Part shown: one piece after another, positions 51,677 to 60,229 of the stretch
How positions within the stretch are numbered: position 1 is the stretch's first letter
Layout of the letters: each line of letters opens with the position of its first letter
Source of the DNA: SVEL01 sp964573715
GTDB taxonomy: Bacteria > Bacillota > Clostridia > Lachnospirales > Lachnospiraceae
Length of the DNA stretch: 64,000 nt
Assembly (NCBI GenBank): GCA_964573715.1
Contig: CAZNKR010000002.1
Coordinates: 1-64,000 of the forward strand
Direction of reading: 5' to 3'
Notes under the pieces: model-generated
Told to the model about the DNA's origin: nothing
Database searches by the model: none
The model's input: the letters and a program-made list of their open reading frames with translations, nothing else
Made by a program: the position numbers and the translations under genes

Positions 51677-53152
51677 TCACTTTCCTTTCCATGCTTTGTC
51701 TAAAGCCACTATACCTTTTATAATTTCATCCTCTGTCATTCCTGCAAAACCTAGAACTACGCGGCTTGAATGTATATTAGATTCTGTACTATTATTGGTA
51801 TTTTTATCATTGATATTTTCATTATTGGTATTATCATTATTGGTGTTTTCATTATTAATATAAAAGCTTGAAAGTTTGTATATTTTCACCCCTTCTAATC
51901 TTGCACAATTCACAAGTTCTTCCTCGTTCATTCCATTATCTACCTCTAATATCAAGTGTACTCCTGCATTCTGACCAGAAATACTTACCTTTGTTTTCAT
52001 TCCTTTTATTTCTTTAATTAACAAATCATGTTTAAGCTTATATATTGAACGCATTTTATTAAGATGCCTTTCAAAATACCCTTCTTCTATAAACTCCTTA
52101 ACTATAGTTTGATCTATTCTAGAAACAGTTGAAGAATAAAAGCTCATTACTTCATCATATTTTCTTAATAGAGCCTTTGGCAAAACAATGTAGCTCATTC
52201 TTATAGCTGGAGCAATTGATCTTGACAGAGTTCCAATATAAATAACCTTTTCGTCGATATCTATGCTGTTAAGTGAAGGTATTGGTTTTCCCACATATCG
52301 AAACTCACTATCATAGTCATCTTCAATTATATATCTTTCCTTCTTTTCAGAAGCCCATTTTAGCAATTCAATCCTTCTCTTAATAGGCATGATCACTCCA
52401 GTAGGAAACTGATGTGAAGGAGTAACATAAGCTATATTGGCTAAAGACTTTGAAAGTTCTTCTACAGAAATACCATACTCATCCATCATAATAGTTTCAA
52501 CATTTTTGTTCATGGAGCAAAACATTAAATAAGCCTGCATATAGCAAGGATTTTCCATAGCTATAGTTACATTACCTAATAATTTAAGAAGAATCATTAA
52601 TAAGTAATCATTTCCGGCACCCACAATAATCTGTTTAGCATCAGCATCCACACCCCTAGATTCATATAGGTACTTTCGAATAACCTCTCTAAACTCAAGG
52701 TCGCCTTTTGAATTACCTGCATTAAACAGCTCTTTATTATCTGCACTTAAAACATTTCTGGTGATTTTTCTCCATGTACTAAAAGGAAAAGCATCTAATG
52801 CAATACCACCAATATTAAAATCTATATGATTATTTGATGTAACGTTTTTATTTTTTTGGTTTTTAGTATTATCTTTATTGGATATTTCCATATCAACAAG
52901 AAGTTCTATATCAGAAACAAAATAACCCTTACATGGAACAGCCGATATATATCCTTCCGAAACAAGCTGGGCATAGGCCATATCCACAGTACTCCTGCTA
53001 ACATCAAGATATGTAGATAATCCCCTAGCCGAAGGAAGCTTAGTATTTTTACAAAGTCTTCCTTCCTTTATTTCTGTTTTAATATACAAATATATCTGTT
53101 CATATAAGGGCATATCCAATTTGGAATCTAATTGGAAATTTAATTCATTCAT
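51677..53152 (-). CDS. MocR-type GntR/aminotransferase-like regulator with Arg in place of the PLP lysine
   Basis: A 491-residue protein: N-terminal GntR winged helix (about 10-80, LPSARGLSTYLDVSRSTVD) and a fold-type I aminotransferase-like domain (about 110-490). The PLP-ring aspartate is seen in IIEDDYDSEF (about 275-284). At the Schiff-base position the sequence reads GTLSRSIAPAIRMSY, with Arg311 where the family has Lys. Residues 433-458 form an Asn-rich repeat not usual in the family. The neighbours (glnS, DUF2225, DUF6062) are not PLP or GABA genes, so the target is unclear. It may sense something other than PLP, or be PLP-independent. Confidence 0.88.
   Translation of the reverse strand: MNELNFQLDSKLDMPLYEQIYLYIKTEIKEGRLCKNTKLPSARGLSTYLDVSRSTVDMAYAQLVSEGYISAVPCKGYFVSDIELLVDMEISNKDNTKNQKNKNVTSNNHIDFNIGGIALDAFPFSTWRKITRNVLSADNKELFNAGNSKGDLEFREVIRKYLYESRGVDADAKQIIVGAGNDYLLMILLKLLGNVTIAMENPCYMQAYLMFCSMNKNVETIMMDEYGISVEELSKSLANIAYVTPSHQFPTGVIMPIKRRIELLKWASEKKERYIIEDDYDSEFRYVGKPIPSLNSIDIDEKVIYIGTLSRSIAPAIRMSYIVLPKALLRKYDEVMSFYSSTVSRIDQTIVKEFIEEGYFERHLNKMRSIYKLKHDLLIKEIKGMKTKVSISGQNAGVHLILEVDNGMNEEELVNCARLEGVKIYKLSSFYINNENTNNDNTNNENINDKNTNNSTESNIHSSRVVLGFAGMTEDEIIKGIVALDKAWKGK
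51779..51856. repeat. 15-bp repeat coding an Asn-rich insert in the MocR gene
   Basis: About five imperfect copies of a 15-base unit coding for NNENT, NNDNT, NNENI, NDKNT and NNSTE. The insert lies between the small-domain helix and the final strand of the aminotransferase-like domain and keeps the frame. Confidence 0.8.
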
Positions 53153-53156
53153 TTAA

Positions 53157-54008
53157 TCAAACCTTATTCTGCATAAGTTTTCTAAGTTCTCTAGCTTTAT
53201 CCTTAAGCTTTGATGAAGCTGCCTTTGCAACCACTAAATCTGATAAAAGCTTAAGTGACTTTGTATAGTCTGCACATTCATAGCCTAGCTCAGCTACTAA
53301 GTATACATAAGTCCATTCATCCATACCACATATAGGAAATATTTCCTTGCTCATTGCCACAACAAAGCCTTCATATGCTTTAGAAATATATTGCTTTTCT
53401 TCTGCCTTTAGCTTTGTTATAACTTTATCCTTATCTTTGGTACTAGGATCCATATTTTCAGCCATACCTCTTTTTAGCCAGGCTATCTTCAAACATGTAT
53501 ATGCTTTTTCACTAGCCTTGCCTTTTTTTACTACTGCATTGGCAAGGGCAAGCTCGTATCTAAGTATAGCTTCTTCATAAGTATAAACTTCGCTCTTATC
53601 ATCTACACCTTTAAAAAATGGTGAGATATTTGTTCTTACGTATTTCGCCTGTGGCTGAGTAATACGAGCAAAAAATCTGCTAAGGGAAGCATATCCACAA
53701 TGGGAACATACTATACAGTCATATTTTATAGGGTCAAAGTCTTCATACTTGGGTCTTAAATCTATATCCGCGCCAATCATTCTAGCTTTTCCTGTACGAA
53801 CAGCCTTTGACTTAAAATCTGTATCACAAACGGGACATCTATAGGTTTTGTCAAATAGTAAGTCCGATTCATTAATCTTTTTTTTCTCTTCTGCCTTGGC
53901 CTTTAATGCTGGAGTAGCATTGCTGCCCTCTTCCTCATATAAATCCATATTGGAAAGCATTCCTAATCCAAGTTTTTCTAGACCTGAGAACATGGAATTC
54001 TCTGTCAT
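53157..54008 (-). CDS. DUF2225 family protein
   Basis: A 283-residue protein with two zinc-ribbon-like CxxC pairs near the N-terminus: CPVCDTDF (about 58-65) and IVCSHCGYA (about 95-103). A helical region containing TPR-like stretches (about 145-280, ALANAVVKKGKASEKAYTCL) follows. This is the layout of DUF2225, a Firmicutes family of unknown function. The ATG follows AGGTGA. It lies 17 bases after glnS and 4 bases before the MocR gene. Confidence 0.82.
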   Translation of the reverse strand: MTENSMFSGLEKLGLGMLSNMDLYEEEGSNATPALKAKAEEKKKINESDLLFDKTYRCPVCDTDFKSKAVRTGKARMIGADIDLRPKYEDFDPIKYDCIVCSHCGYASLSRFFARITQPQAKYVRTNISPFFKGVDDKSEVYTYEEAILRYELALANAVVKKGKASEKAYTCLKIAWLKRGMAENMDPSTKDKDKVITKLKAEEKQYISKAYEGFVVAMSKEIFPICGMDEWTYVYLVAELGYECADYTKSLKLLSDLVVAKAASSKLKDKARELRKLMQNKV

Positions 54009-54025
54009 TTTATCACCTCATAAAG

Positions 54026-55693
54026 TTATTTTTCGATTTTAAATGAACTTTTCAAAGATACAATTCTGTTAAAAACTAATTGCTTAGAAGTTGAATCCTT
54101 ACAATCTACACAGAAATATCCATTTCTTACAAATTGAAAGCTTTCATAAGCTTTTGCGTCTTTAAGAGATGGTTCCACATAACAATTCTCAATAACCTGT
54201 AATGAATTAGGATTAAGATTGAGTGTACCGTCTTCATTTAATTTTCCTTTTTCTTCATCAACAATATTCTCATATAAACGTACCTGAGCTTTTATAGCTG
54301 TAGTAGCACATACCCAATGAATAGTTCCTTTAACCTTTCTAGCATTAAAGCCAGAACCACTCTTTGTTTCAGGATCATAGGTACAATGTATTGTTGTAAT
54401 CTTTCCATCTTCATCTTTCTCAAAGCTTGTACATGTTACAAAATATGCATTCATAAGACGAACTTCATTACCAGGGAACAATCTAAAATACTTTTTAGGA
54501 GGTTCTTCCATAAAATCTTCTCTTTCAATGTAAAGTTCTCTTCCAAATGGAAGCTTTCTTGTTCCTAATTCAGGATTTTCAAGATTATTATCAGCATCAA
54601 GGTACTCTATTTCCCCTTCTTTGTAATTGTCAATAACAAGCTTAACTGGATCTAAAATGGCCATAACTCTGGATTTCTTAAGTTTCAAATCCTCTCTAAT
54701 ACAATACTCAAGCATTGCATAATCAGCTGAACTTTGCGCTTTAGAAACACCACATAATTCAACAAAATTTCTAATTGATTCAGGTGTAAATCCTCTTCTT
54801 CTAAGTGCGCTAATAGACACAAGTCTAGGATCATCCCATCCATCAACAATTCCATCCTCTACAAGCTTTTTAATATATCTTTTTCCTGTAACAACATTAG
54901 TAAGATAAAGCTTTGCAAATTCAATCTGTCTAGGAGGCATTGGATATTCAAGTTCACGAACCACCCAATCATATAATGGTCTATGATCTTCAAATTCAAG
55001 AGTACATATAGAATGTGTAACTCCTTCTATTGCATCCTCTATAGGATGTGCAAAATCATACATAGGATAAATACACCACTTATCCTTTGTATTATGATGT
55101 GTCATATGAGCAACTCTATATATAACAGGATCTCTCATGTTGAAATTAGGAGAGGCCATATCTATCTTTGCACGTAAAACCTTTTCACCATCACCAAACT
55201 TACCATCTCTCATAGCAGTAAAAAGTTCAAGATTTTCCTCTATACTTCTATCTCTATATGGGCTGTTTTTACCAGGTTTATCAGTTGTTCCTCTATATTC
55301 TCTTATTTCATCTGCAGACAAATCACAAACAAATGCCTTGCCTTTTTTAATCAGTTTAATTGCTGCTTCATACATCTGTTCAAAATAGTTTGATGCAAAA
55401 AATAATCTATCTTCGAAGTCAGCTCCAAGCCAAGCTACATCTTTTTTGATAGATTCAACAAATTCTATCTTTTCCTTTGTAGGATTAGTATCATCAAAAC
55501 GCATGTTAAACTTACCATTGTACTTACACGCAAGACCATAATTTAATAATATAGATTTTGCATGTCCAATATGAAGGTAACCATTGGGTTCAGGAGGGAA
55601 TCTAGTTGTTATATGATCATATACACCTTCCTGTAAGTCTTTTTCTATTTCTTGTTCAATAAAATTCTTTGAAACCACTTCTTTTTCTTCCAT
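54026..55693 (-). CDS. glnS: Glutaminyl-tRNA synthetase
   Basis: A 555-residue class I synthetase. HIGH appears in PNGYLHIGHAKSILLNYG (about 36-53), and DDTNPTKE follows. The KMSKS-equivalent segment reads NVVTGKRYIKKLVEDG, and DGWDDPRLVSISALRRRGF is typical of GlnRS. The two anticodon-binding beta barrels lie at about 340-550. The stretch GKR differs from the more frequent SKR but keeps the lysine. It charges tRNA-Gln directly. No T-box was found upstream. It leads a group with DUF2225, MocR and DUF6062. Confidence 0.95.
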   Translation of the reverse strand: MEEKEVVSKNFIEQEIEKDLQEGVYDHITTRFPPEPNGYLHIGHAKSILLNYGLACKYNGKFNMRFDDTNPTKEKIEFVESIKKDVAWLGADFEDRLFFASNYFEQMYEAAIKLIKKGKAFVCDLSADEIREYRGTTDKPGKNSPYRDRSIEENLELFTAMRDGKFGDGEKVLRAKIDMASPNFNMRDPVIYRVAHMTHHNTKDKWCIYPMYDFAHPIEDAIEGVTHSICTLEFEDHRPLYDWVVRELEYPMPPRQIEFAKLYLTNVVTGKRYIKKLVEDGIVDGWDDPRLVSISALRRRGFTPESIRNFVELCGVSKAQSSADYAMLEYCIREDLKLKKSRVMAILDPVKLVIDNYKEGEIEYLDADNNLENPELGTRKLPFGRELYIEREDFMEEPPKKYFRLFPGNEVRLMNAYFVTCTSFEKDEDGKITTIHCTYDPETKSGSGFNARKVKGTIHWVCATTAIKAQVRLYENIVDEEKGKLNEDGTLNLNPNSLQVIENCYVEPSLKDAKAYESFQFVRNGYFCVDCKDSTSKQLVFNRIVSLKSSFKIEK

Positions 55694-55781
55694 GGTTTAC
55701 CTCCTAACATCTAAAAAGTCTCGTACATTATATTCTACAACATATTTATCTGTATTGCAAATAAGTTTTAACCTTATTATC

Positions 55782-55810
55782 TTGACAATCGCCAAAATTT
55801 TGTGTATATT
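55782..55810 (+). promoter_or_regulatory. Predicted promoter of tRNA-Thr
   Basis: TTGACA (55782-55787), a 17-base spacer and TATATT (55805-55810), with the tRNA starting 16 bases further on. Confidence 0.75.
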
Positions 55811-55825
55811 AGCTTATGTTAAAAA

Positions 55826-55898
55826 GCTGGCATGGCACAGGCGGTAGCGCACTTCATTGGTAATGAAGAGGTCACGGGTTCGACTCCCGTTGCTAGCT
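55826..55898 (+). tRNA. tRNA-Thr (anticodon GGT)
   Basis: A full cloverleaf: acceptor GCTGGCA with TGCTAGC (one G-T pair), D arm GCAC/GCGC type, anticodon stem CTTCA/TGAAG with loop TTGGTAA, and T arm ACGGG-TTCGACT-CCCGT. The anticodon GGT reads ACC and ACU. CCA is not encoded. A T run directly after the gene probably ends transcription. This tRNA is a natural ligand for the thrS T-box. Confidence 0.95.
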
Positions 55899-55933
55899 TT
55901 TTTTATTTTATCAAATTTTAAATCAATTCTTTA

Positions 55934-56674
55934 CTAATTAAATCTCTGTCTTACTATTTCATATGCCAAAACTCCACAGGCTACAGATGCATTTAATGAA
56001 TCTATATCACCCTGCATAGGAATGGATGCAATGAAATCACATTTTTCTTTGACTAATCTACTTACACCTTCTCCTTCATTTCCAATTACTAGTCCAATTG
56101 GTCCTTTTAGGTTTAGCTTATACATAGTATCTCCACCCATATCAGCGCAAACAAACCACATTCCTCTTTTTTTCAAATCTTCTATGGTGTTAGAAATATT
56201 TGTAACCTTACAAACTGGTGTATAGTTTAGTGCACCTGCCGATGTTCTTGCAACAGTTGCAGTTAAACCTACTGCTCTTCTTTTAGGTATAATTACACCA
56301 TGAGCACCTGCAAGATTTGCAGTTCTAATTATAGCTCCTAGATTATGTGGATCTTCAATATTATCTAAGATGAAAATAAATGGATCTTCTCCTTTGTTTT
56401 TAGCATTTTCAAAGATTTCATCTATTTCTGCATAGTCATAAGCAGCTGCATATGCAATAACTCCTTGATGATGTCCGGTCTTTGACATTCCATCAAGTCT
56501 TTCTTTTGGTACATAATTGATAATGGTATCACCTTTTTTTGCTTCACGTAAAATAGAATTAACAGGACCATCATGACATCCATCTAAAACAAATATTTTA
56601 TCAATGGTTTTCCCAGCTCGAATAGCTTCCATAACTGCATTTCTGCCTTCTATTGTAAATTCTTCATATCTCAT
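55934..56674 (-). CDS. rlmB: 23S rRNA (guanosine-2'-O) methyltransferase RlmB
   Basis: A 246-residue SpoU-family enzyme. The N-terminal substrate-binding domain starts with EGRNAVMEAIRAGKTI (about 9-24). The trefoil-knot motifs are DNIEDPHNLGAIIRTANLAG (about 100-119), LVIGNEGEGVSRLV (about 196-209) and IPMQGDIDSLNASVA (about 218-232). It methylates a guanosine in the peptidyl-transferase region of 23S rRNA. Its start overlaps the mrnC stop by one base. The group cysS-mrnC-rlmB is widely conserved in Firmicutes. Confidence 0.93.
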   Translation of the reverse strand: MRYEEFTIEGRNAVMEAIRAGKTIDKIFVLDGCHDGPVNSILREAKKGDTIINYVPKERLDGMSKTGHHQGVIAYAAAYDYAEIDEIFENAKNKGEDPFIFILDNIEDPHNLGAIIRTANLAGAHGVIIPKRRAVGLTATVARTSAGALNYTPVCKVTNISNTIEDLKKRGMWFVCADMGGDTMYKLNLKGPIGLVIGNEGEGVSRLVKEKCDFIASIPMQGDIDSLNASVACGVLAYEIVRQRFN

Positions 56675-57117
56675 TAATTTGACCTTTCTTCGATAATGTC
56701 TAGACCTTTTTTTATTAAATCCATCATTCTATCGCTTTGATTTGACAAGTATAAATATCCAACAAGTGCTTCAAACCCAGTTGCCATACGATAATCGGCA
56801 ATGGTTGCATTCTTAGCTGAAGTATAGGATTTAGCATTTCGTCCTCGCTTGTAATACCCCATTTCTTCTTCAGTAAGAATATCCATCAATCCTTTGATAA
56901 TGGTAGCTTGAGCCTGAGCCTTAACCAACTCACTACTCTTTTTATGAAGCTTATTTACCTGGGTATTACCATTTGAAACAACAATTGTTCTAATAATAAC
57001 TTCATAAACAGCATCTCCTAAATATGCCAAAGTAAGGGGAGAATATGTTCTTAAATCATGCTCTTCTAGGTTCATTTCTTTTGCTATAAAATCAAAAATT
57101 TCTAAGCCATTTTCCAT
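56674..57117 (-). CDS. mrnC: Mini-ribonuclease III
   Basis: A 147-residue RNase III catalytic domain without the double-stranded-RNA-binding domain. The signature LAYLGDAVYEVIIRT (about 29-43) holds the metal-binding Asp, and ATGFEALVGYLYL (about 112-124) holds the second acidic residue. MrnC matures 23S rRNA ends. It overlaps cysS by 16 bases and rlmB by one, so the three genes are translationally linked. Confidence 0.93.
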   Translation of the reverse strand: MENGLEIFDFIAKEMNLEEHDLRTYSPLTLAYLGDAVYEVIIRTIVVSNGNTQVNKLHKKSSELVKAQAQATIIKGLMDILTEEEMGYYKRGRNAKSYTSAKNATIADYRMATGFEALVGYLYLSNQSDRMMDLIKKGLDIIEERSN

Positions 57118-58517
57118 TTAACGCCCTCACGTGTATCCTCTAAAACAATGCCTTTTTCTAAAAGTTCATTTCTAATTGCATCAGCCTTTGCGAAGTCCTT
57201 ATCTTTTTTGGCAGCTTTTCTTTCTTCGATTTTTTCCAAAATGTAGCCCTCTAGTTCTGAATCCACCGTATTTTCTTCCTTACCCACCATAGCAGTAAGA
57301 TTAAGTGATAGCACCTCATCAAAGCTATTAATTAACTCAAGCTTTGTTTTATCATTTATGTTTGTTTTTAGTAAATCATAAATTATAGTAATTGCCATTG
57401 ACGTATTTAAATCATTATCAATAGCTTTTTCGAATTTTTCTTTATATTCATTAAAAGCTGTTTCTTCAATACTACCTTCATCCTTTAATTTACCAATAGA
57501 TTTTACAAGCTTATCATAAGAAATAACAATATTGTCTAATACTTCAAATGAAAATTCAAGTGGCTTACGGTAATGAGAAGAAAGACAAAACATTCTGTAA
57601 GCAAGTGGATTATATCCTTTTTTTTCAAGTAATGAAACCGTTAAAAACTCTCCCTTGGATTTGCTCATCTTTCCTTGTTTGTCGTTTAAGTGATGAACAT
57701 GGAACCAATAATTACACCATTTATGTCCAAGATAAGCCTCTGATTGTGCTATCTCATTTGTATGATGAGGAAAAATATTATCAACGCCTCCACAGTGAAT
57801 ATCCATATATTCACCTAAATGCTTAATAGAAATTCCTGTACATTCAATATGCCAACCAGGATATCCCACGCCCCATGGACTATCCCACTTAAGTTCCTGA
57901 TTATCAAATTTTGACTTAGTAAACCAAAGTACAAAATCACTCTTATTTCTTTTGTTTGTATCCTCTTCAACATCATCTCGAACACCAACCATAAGTTCCT
58001 TTTCTGATTGACTAGAAAATACATAATATTCATCAAGCTTTGATGTATCAAAATATACATTTTCACCTGCTACATATGCATAGCCCTTTTCGACTAAAAC
58101 ACTAACCAAATGAATAAATTCATTTATACAATTGGTTGCAGGTTCAACAACATCTGGTGTTTTAATATTTAGTTTATTCAAATCCGAAAAGAAAGCATCT
58201 GTATAAAACTTTGCAATTTCCATAACCGACTTGTGTTCACGTTTAGCACCCTTTAACATTTTATCTTCACCTGTATCTGCATCTGATGATAAATGACCTA
58301 CATCTGTAATATTCATAACTCTTTTTACATCATATCCTGCATAACGAAGTGTTTTTTCAAGTACATCTTCCATAATGTAGCTTCTAAGATTTCCGATATG
58401 GGCAAAATGATAAACTGTTGGCCCGCATGTATACATATTTACTTTTCCGTCAATATTTGGTACAAATAACTCTACTTTTTTTGTTAATGTATTGTAAAAA
58501 CTTACTTTATTTTCCAT
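57102..58517 (-). CDS. cysS: Cysteinyl-tRNA synthetase
   Basis: A 471-residue class I synthetase. CGPTVYHFAHIGNLRSY (about 31-47) gives the first zinc ligand and the HIGH-type motif. WHIECTGIS supplies another zinc ligand, and KMSKSKGEFLTV is the KMSKS motif. The C-terminal DALR helices end in EGVKWKMA. It overlaps the end of cysE by 11 bases. With cysE it forms a T-box-controlled cysteine operon. Confidence 0.96.
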   Translation of the reverse strand: MENKVSFYNTLTKKVELFVPNIDGKVNMYTCGPTVYHFAHIGNLRSYIMEDVLEKTLRYAGYDVKRVMNITDVGHLSSDADTGEDKMLKGAKREHKSVMEIAKFYTDAFFSDLNKLNIKTPDVVEPATNCINEFIHLVSVLVEKGYAYVAGENVYFDTSKLDEYYVFSSQSEKELMVGVRDDVEEDTNKRNKSDFVLWFTKSKFDNQELKWDSPWGVGYPGWHIECTGISIKHLGEYMDIHCGGVDNIFPHHTNEIAQSEAYLGHKWCNYWFHVHHLNDKQGKMSKSKGEFLTVSLLEKKGYNPLAYRMFCLSSHYRKPLEFSFEVLDNIVISYDKLVKSIGKLKDEGSIEETAFNEYKEKFEKAIDNDLNTSMAITIIYDLLKTNINDKTKLELINSFDEVLSLNLTAMVGKEENTVDSELEGYILEKIEERKAAKKDKDFAKADAIRNELLEKGIVLEDTREGVKWKMA

Positions 58518-59187
58518 TTTGTAGCCTCTCTTCTAATTTTTTTCCACATTCGAATAATTTATCAAGTTTAGCCTTTAACTCAATATTTTCAGTTCGAAGG
58601 TTGCAAATATCATTCATAATAGGATCTGGTAAATGTATTTGATCCATATCATTTCTAGGTATTCTTACATTATCCTGTTTTACCACTCTACCTGGCACAC
58701 CCACAACTGTGGAATTTGGTGGCACCTCCTCTAAAACTACACTTCCTGCACCTATTTTTGAATTTTCACCTATAATAAAAGAACCAAGTATTTTTGCTCC
58801 AACACTAATCATAACATTATCTTCAATTGTAGGATGGCGCTTACCTTGTTCTTTGCCCGTACCTCCAAGGGTTACACCTTGATAAATTGTAACATTATTG
58901 CCAATTATTGCTGTTTCTCCTATAACTACACCGTGTCCATGATCAATAAATAATCCTTTACCAATAGTAGCTCCAGGATGAATTTCTATTCCTGTTTTTC
59001 TTGCTGCTCGTTGAGAAATTAGTCTCGCAATAAAAAAGTGACCATTTAAATAATATTTATGTGCTTTTCTATACTTTCTCATAGCCTTAAAGCTAGGATA
59101 TAGTAATACCTCTAAATTACTTTTTATAGCAGGATCTCTTTCTTTTATAATAGCTGCCTCTTCTTTGAAGCTTTTAATAAATCCCAT
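58507..59187 (-). CDS. cysE: Serine O-acetyltransferase
   Basis: 226 residues from the ATG at 59187, seven bases after AAAGGAG; a longer frame runs back through the T-box leader and is not the gene. The left-handed beta-helix has the hexapeptide pattern (IEIHPGATIGKGLFIDHG, VVIGETAIIGNNVTIYQG, GAKILGSFIIGENSKIGA) and the catalytic His in FIDHGHGVVIG. It makes O-acetylserine for cysteine synthesis. It is the first gene after the cysteine T-box. Confidence 0.95.
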   Translation of the reverse strand: MGFIKSFKEEAAIIKERDPAIKSNLEVLLYPSFKAMRKYRKAHKYYLNGHFFIARLISQRAARKTGIEIHPGATIGKGLFIDHGHGVVIGETAIIGNNVTIYQGVTLGGTGKEQGKRHPTIEDNVMISVGAKILGSFIIGENSKIGAGSVVLEEVPPNSTVVGVPGRVVKQDNVRIPRNDMDQIHLPDPIMNDICNLRTENIELKAKLDKLFECGKKLEERLQNGK

Positions 59188-59216
59188 TTTGGAACTCCTT
59201 TCAAATATTATTGCAC

Positions 59217-59247
59217 AAAAAAAGCCTCTTGTATCTGTATACAAGAG
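59217..59247 (-). terminator. T-box terminator hairpin before cysE
   Basis: A 9-bp stem CTCTTGTAT with ATACAAGAG (59226-59247) and a short loop, followed by a run of seven T on the minus strand. Confidence 0.9.
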
Positions 59248-59490
59248 ACGAATTATCCGCGGTTCCACTCTAATTAAAGCAATGCTTTCACTTAATGAAT
59301 GTAACGTTTTCACACGTATTGCACTACTTGGTTTCGCACAATCAGCTCACGAATGCACTTCTCAAATGTCTATCTAAAAACCGCTTACAGCCAATGGCAG
59401 TTTCTCTCTATTAGAATTAACAAATGATACTCTTTCGGTCAAAGCCTTTATTTATATACTTATATTAAATTATAATAGTTATTTACTAAC
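59248..59490 (-). promoter_or_regulatory. T-box riboswitch leader of the cysE-cysS operon, cysteine specifier
   Basis: The minus strand carries the T-box sequence AGAGTGGAACCGCGG (about 59257-59271) just before the terminator, and upstream a long stem I region with AGAGAGAAACTGCC. In the expected specifier loop the sequence GAAGTGCATTC gives UGC (Cys) followed by A at 59357-59355. Uncharged tRNA-Cys should promote read-through. Specifier assignment is by eye. Confidence 0.88.
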
Positions 59491-59496
59491 TACTAT

Positions 59497-59525
59497 AGTT
59501 TATTCACTTAATCAAATTTTGTCAA
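59497..59525 (-). promoter_or_regulatory. Predicted promoter of the cysE operon
   Basis: TTGACA (59525-59520), a 17-base spacer and TAAACT (59502-59497) on the minus strand. It starts eight bases after the end of the upstream GNAT gene. Confidence 0.6.
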
Positions 59526-59532
59526 GAAAAGA

Positions 59533-60219
59533 TTATACATATTCATTATTTGGGAAAACACCATAAATATCTTCTATAGATGTTATATCATTAATTGATA
59601 TATTAACATCCTCACCTCTCATTGGCATATCCTTTGTAGGTCCAAAAAGTTTAAATTTAAGATCATTTTCATATATCATTATTGGAAAAACATTATATCT
59701 AATATATCCTAAATTATACGTAGCAATTAGTTCTTTTAAATGTTTTTTCAAATTATCAACATTAGTATAATTTTTTTCAAGATTTAAATATTCATGACTC
59801 ATATTTTCATCATAAATATTAAAAACTTTTTCATCTCGTAATAAAGAAAAGCCACTGCTACGATAAATATCCGGAGCAACCGATGGTATAAGATAAATAA
59901 GTTTTATTTCTTTTGATAAAAGACTTTTTACAATATATGATATTACTTCATTCATTAAGCCCATTTTACGATAATTTTTATCAGTTGTGACTCCATAAAT
60001 ATATCCTGCATTATAGCATACTTTATCTATAATAATTTTTTTGTAATGAATAGAAGCCATTGATACAATTTTGCCTTCTGTAAATGCAGCTACCGTATCT
60101 GTCTTTTTAGAAAATTCTAAAGTATAATAATCCACATACATCTTTGAGTCTTCAAAAGCCTCCATATACAAAGGAATAATATCCGTTTTTTCATCAATAT
60201 TTAGATATCTTATATCCAT
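59533..60219 (-). CDS. GNAT-family N-acetyltransferase, Eis-like N-terminal type
   Basis: A 228-residue protein with a GNAT fold in the first 150 residues. The acetyl-CoA loop appears as YGVTTDKNYRKMGLMNEVIS (about 74-93). The second part (about 150-228) is not recognised and may be a partial second GNAT or sterol-carrier-like domain. The substrate is unknown. The gene starts ten bases after the DUF2156 gene and is the last of the PAP2-ispF group. Confidence 0.78.
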   Translation of the reverse strand: MDIRYLNIDEKTDIIPLYMEAFEDSKMYVDYYTLEFSKKTDTVAAFTEGKIVSMASIHYKKIIIDKVCYNAGYIYGVTTDKNYRKMGLMNEVISYIVKSLLSKEIKLIYLIPSVAPDIYRSSGFSLLRDEKVFNIYDENMSHEYLNLEKNYTNVDNLKKHLKELIATYNLGYIRYNVFPIMIYENDLKFKLFGPTKDMPMRGEDVNISINDITSIEDIYGVFPNNEYV

Positions 60220-60229
60220 AAAGTCACCT

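Noticed and set aside
59188..59313. N-terminal extension of cysE by 42 codons
   Set aside because: The extension is T-box leader sequence, including the terminator hairpin; the true ATG has AAAGGAG.
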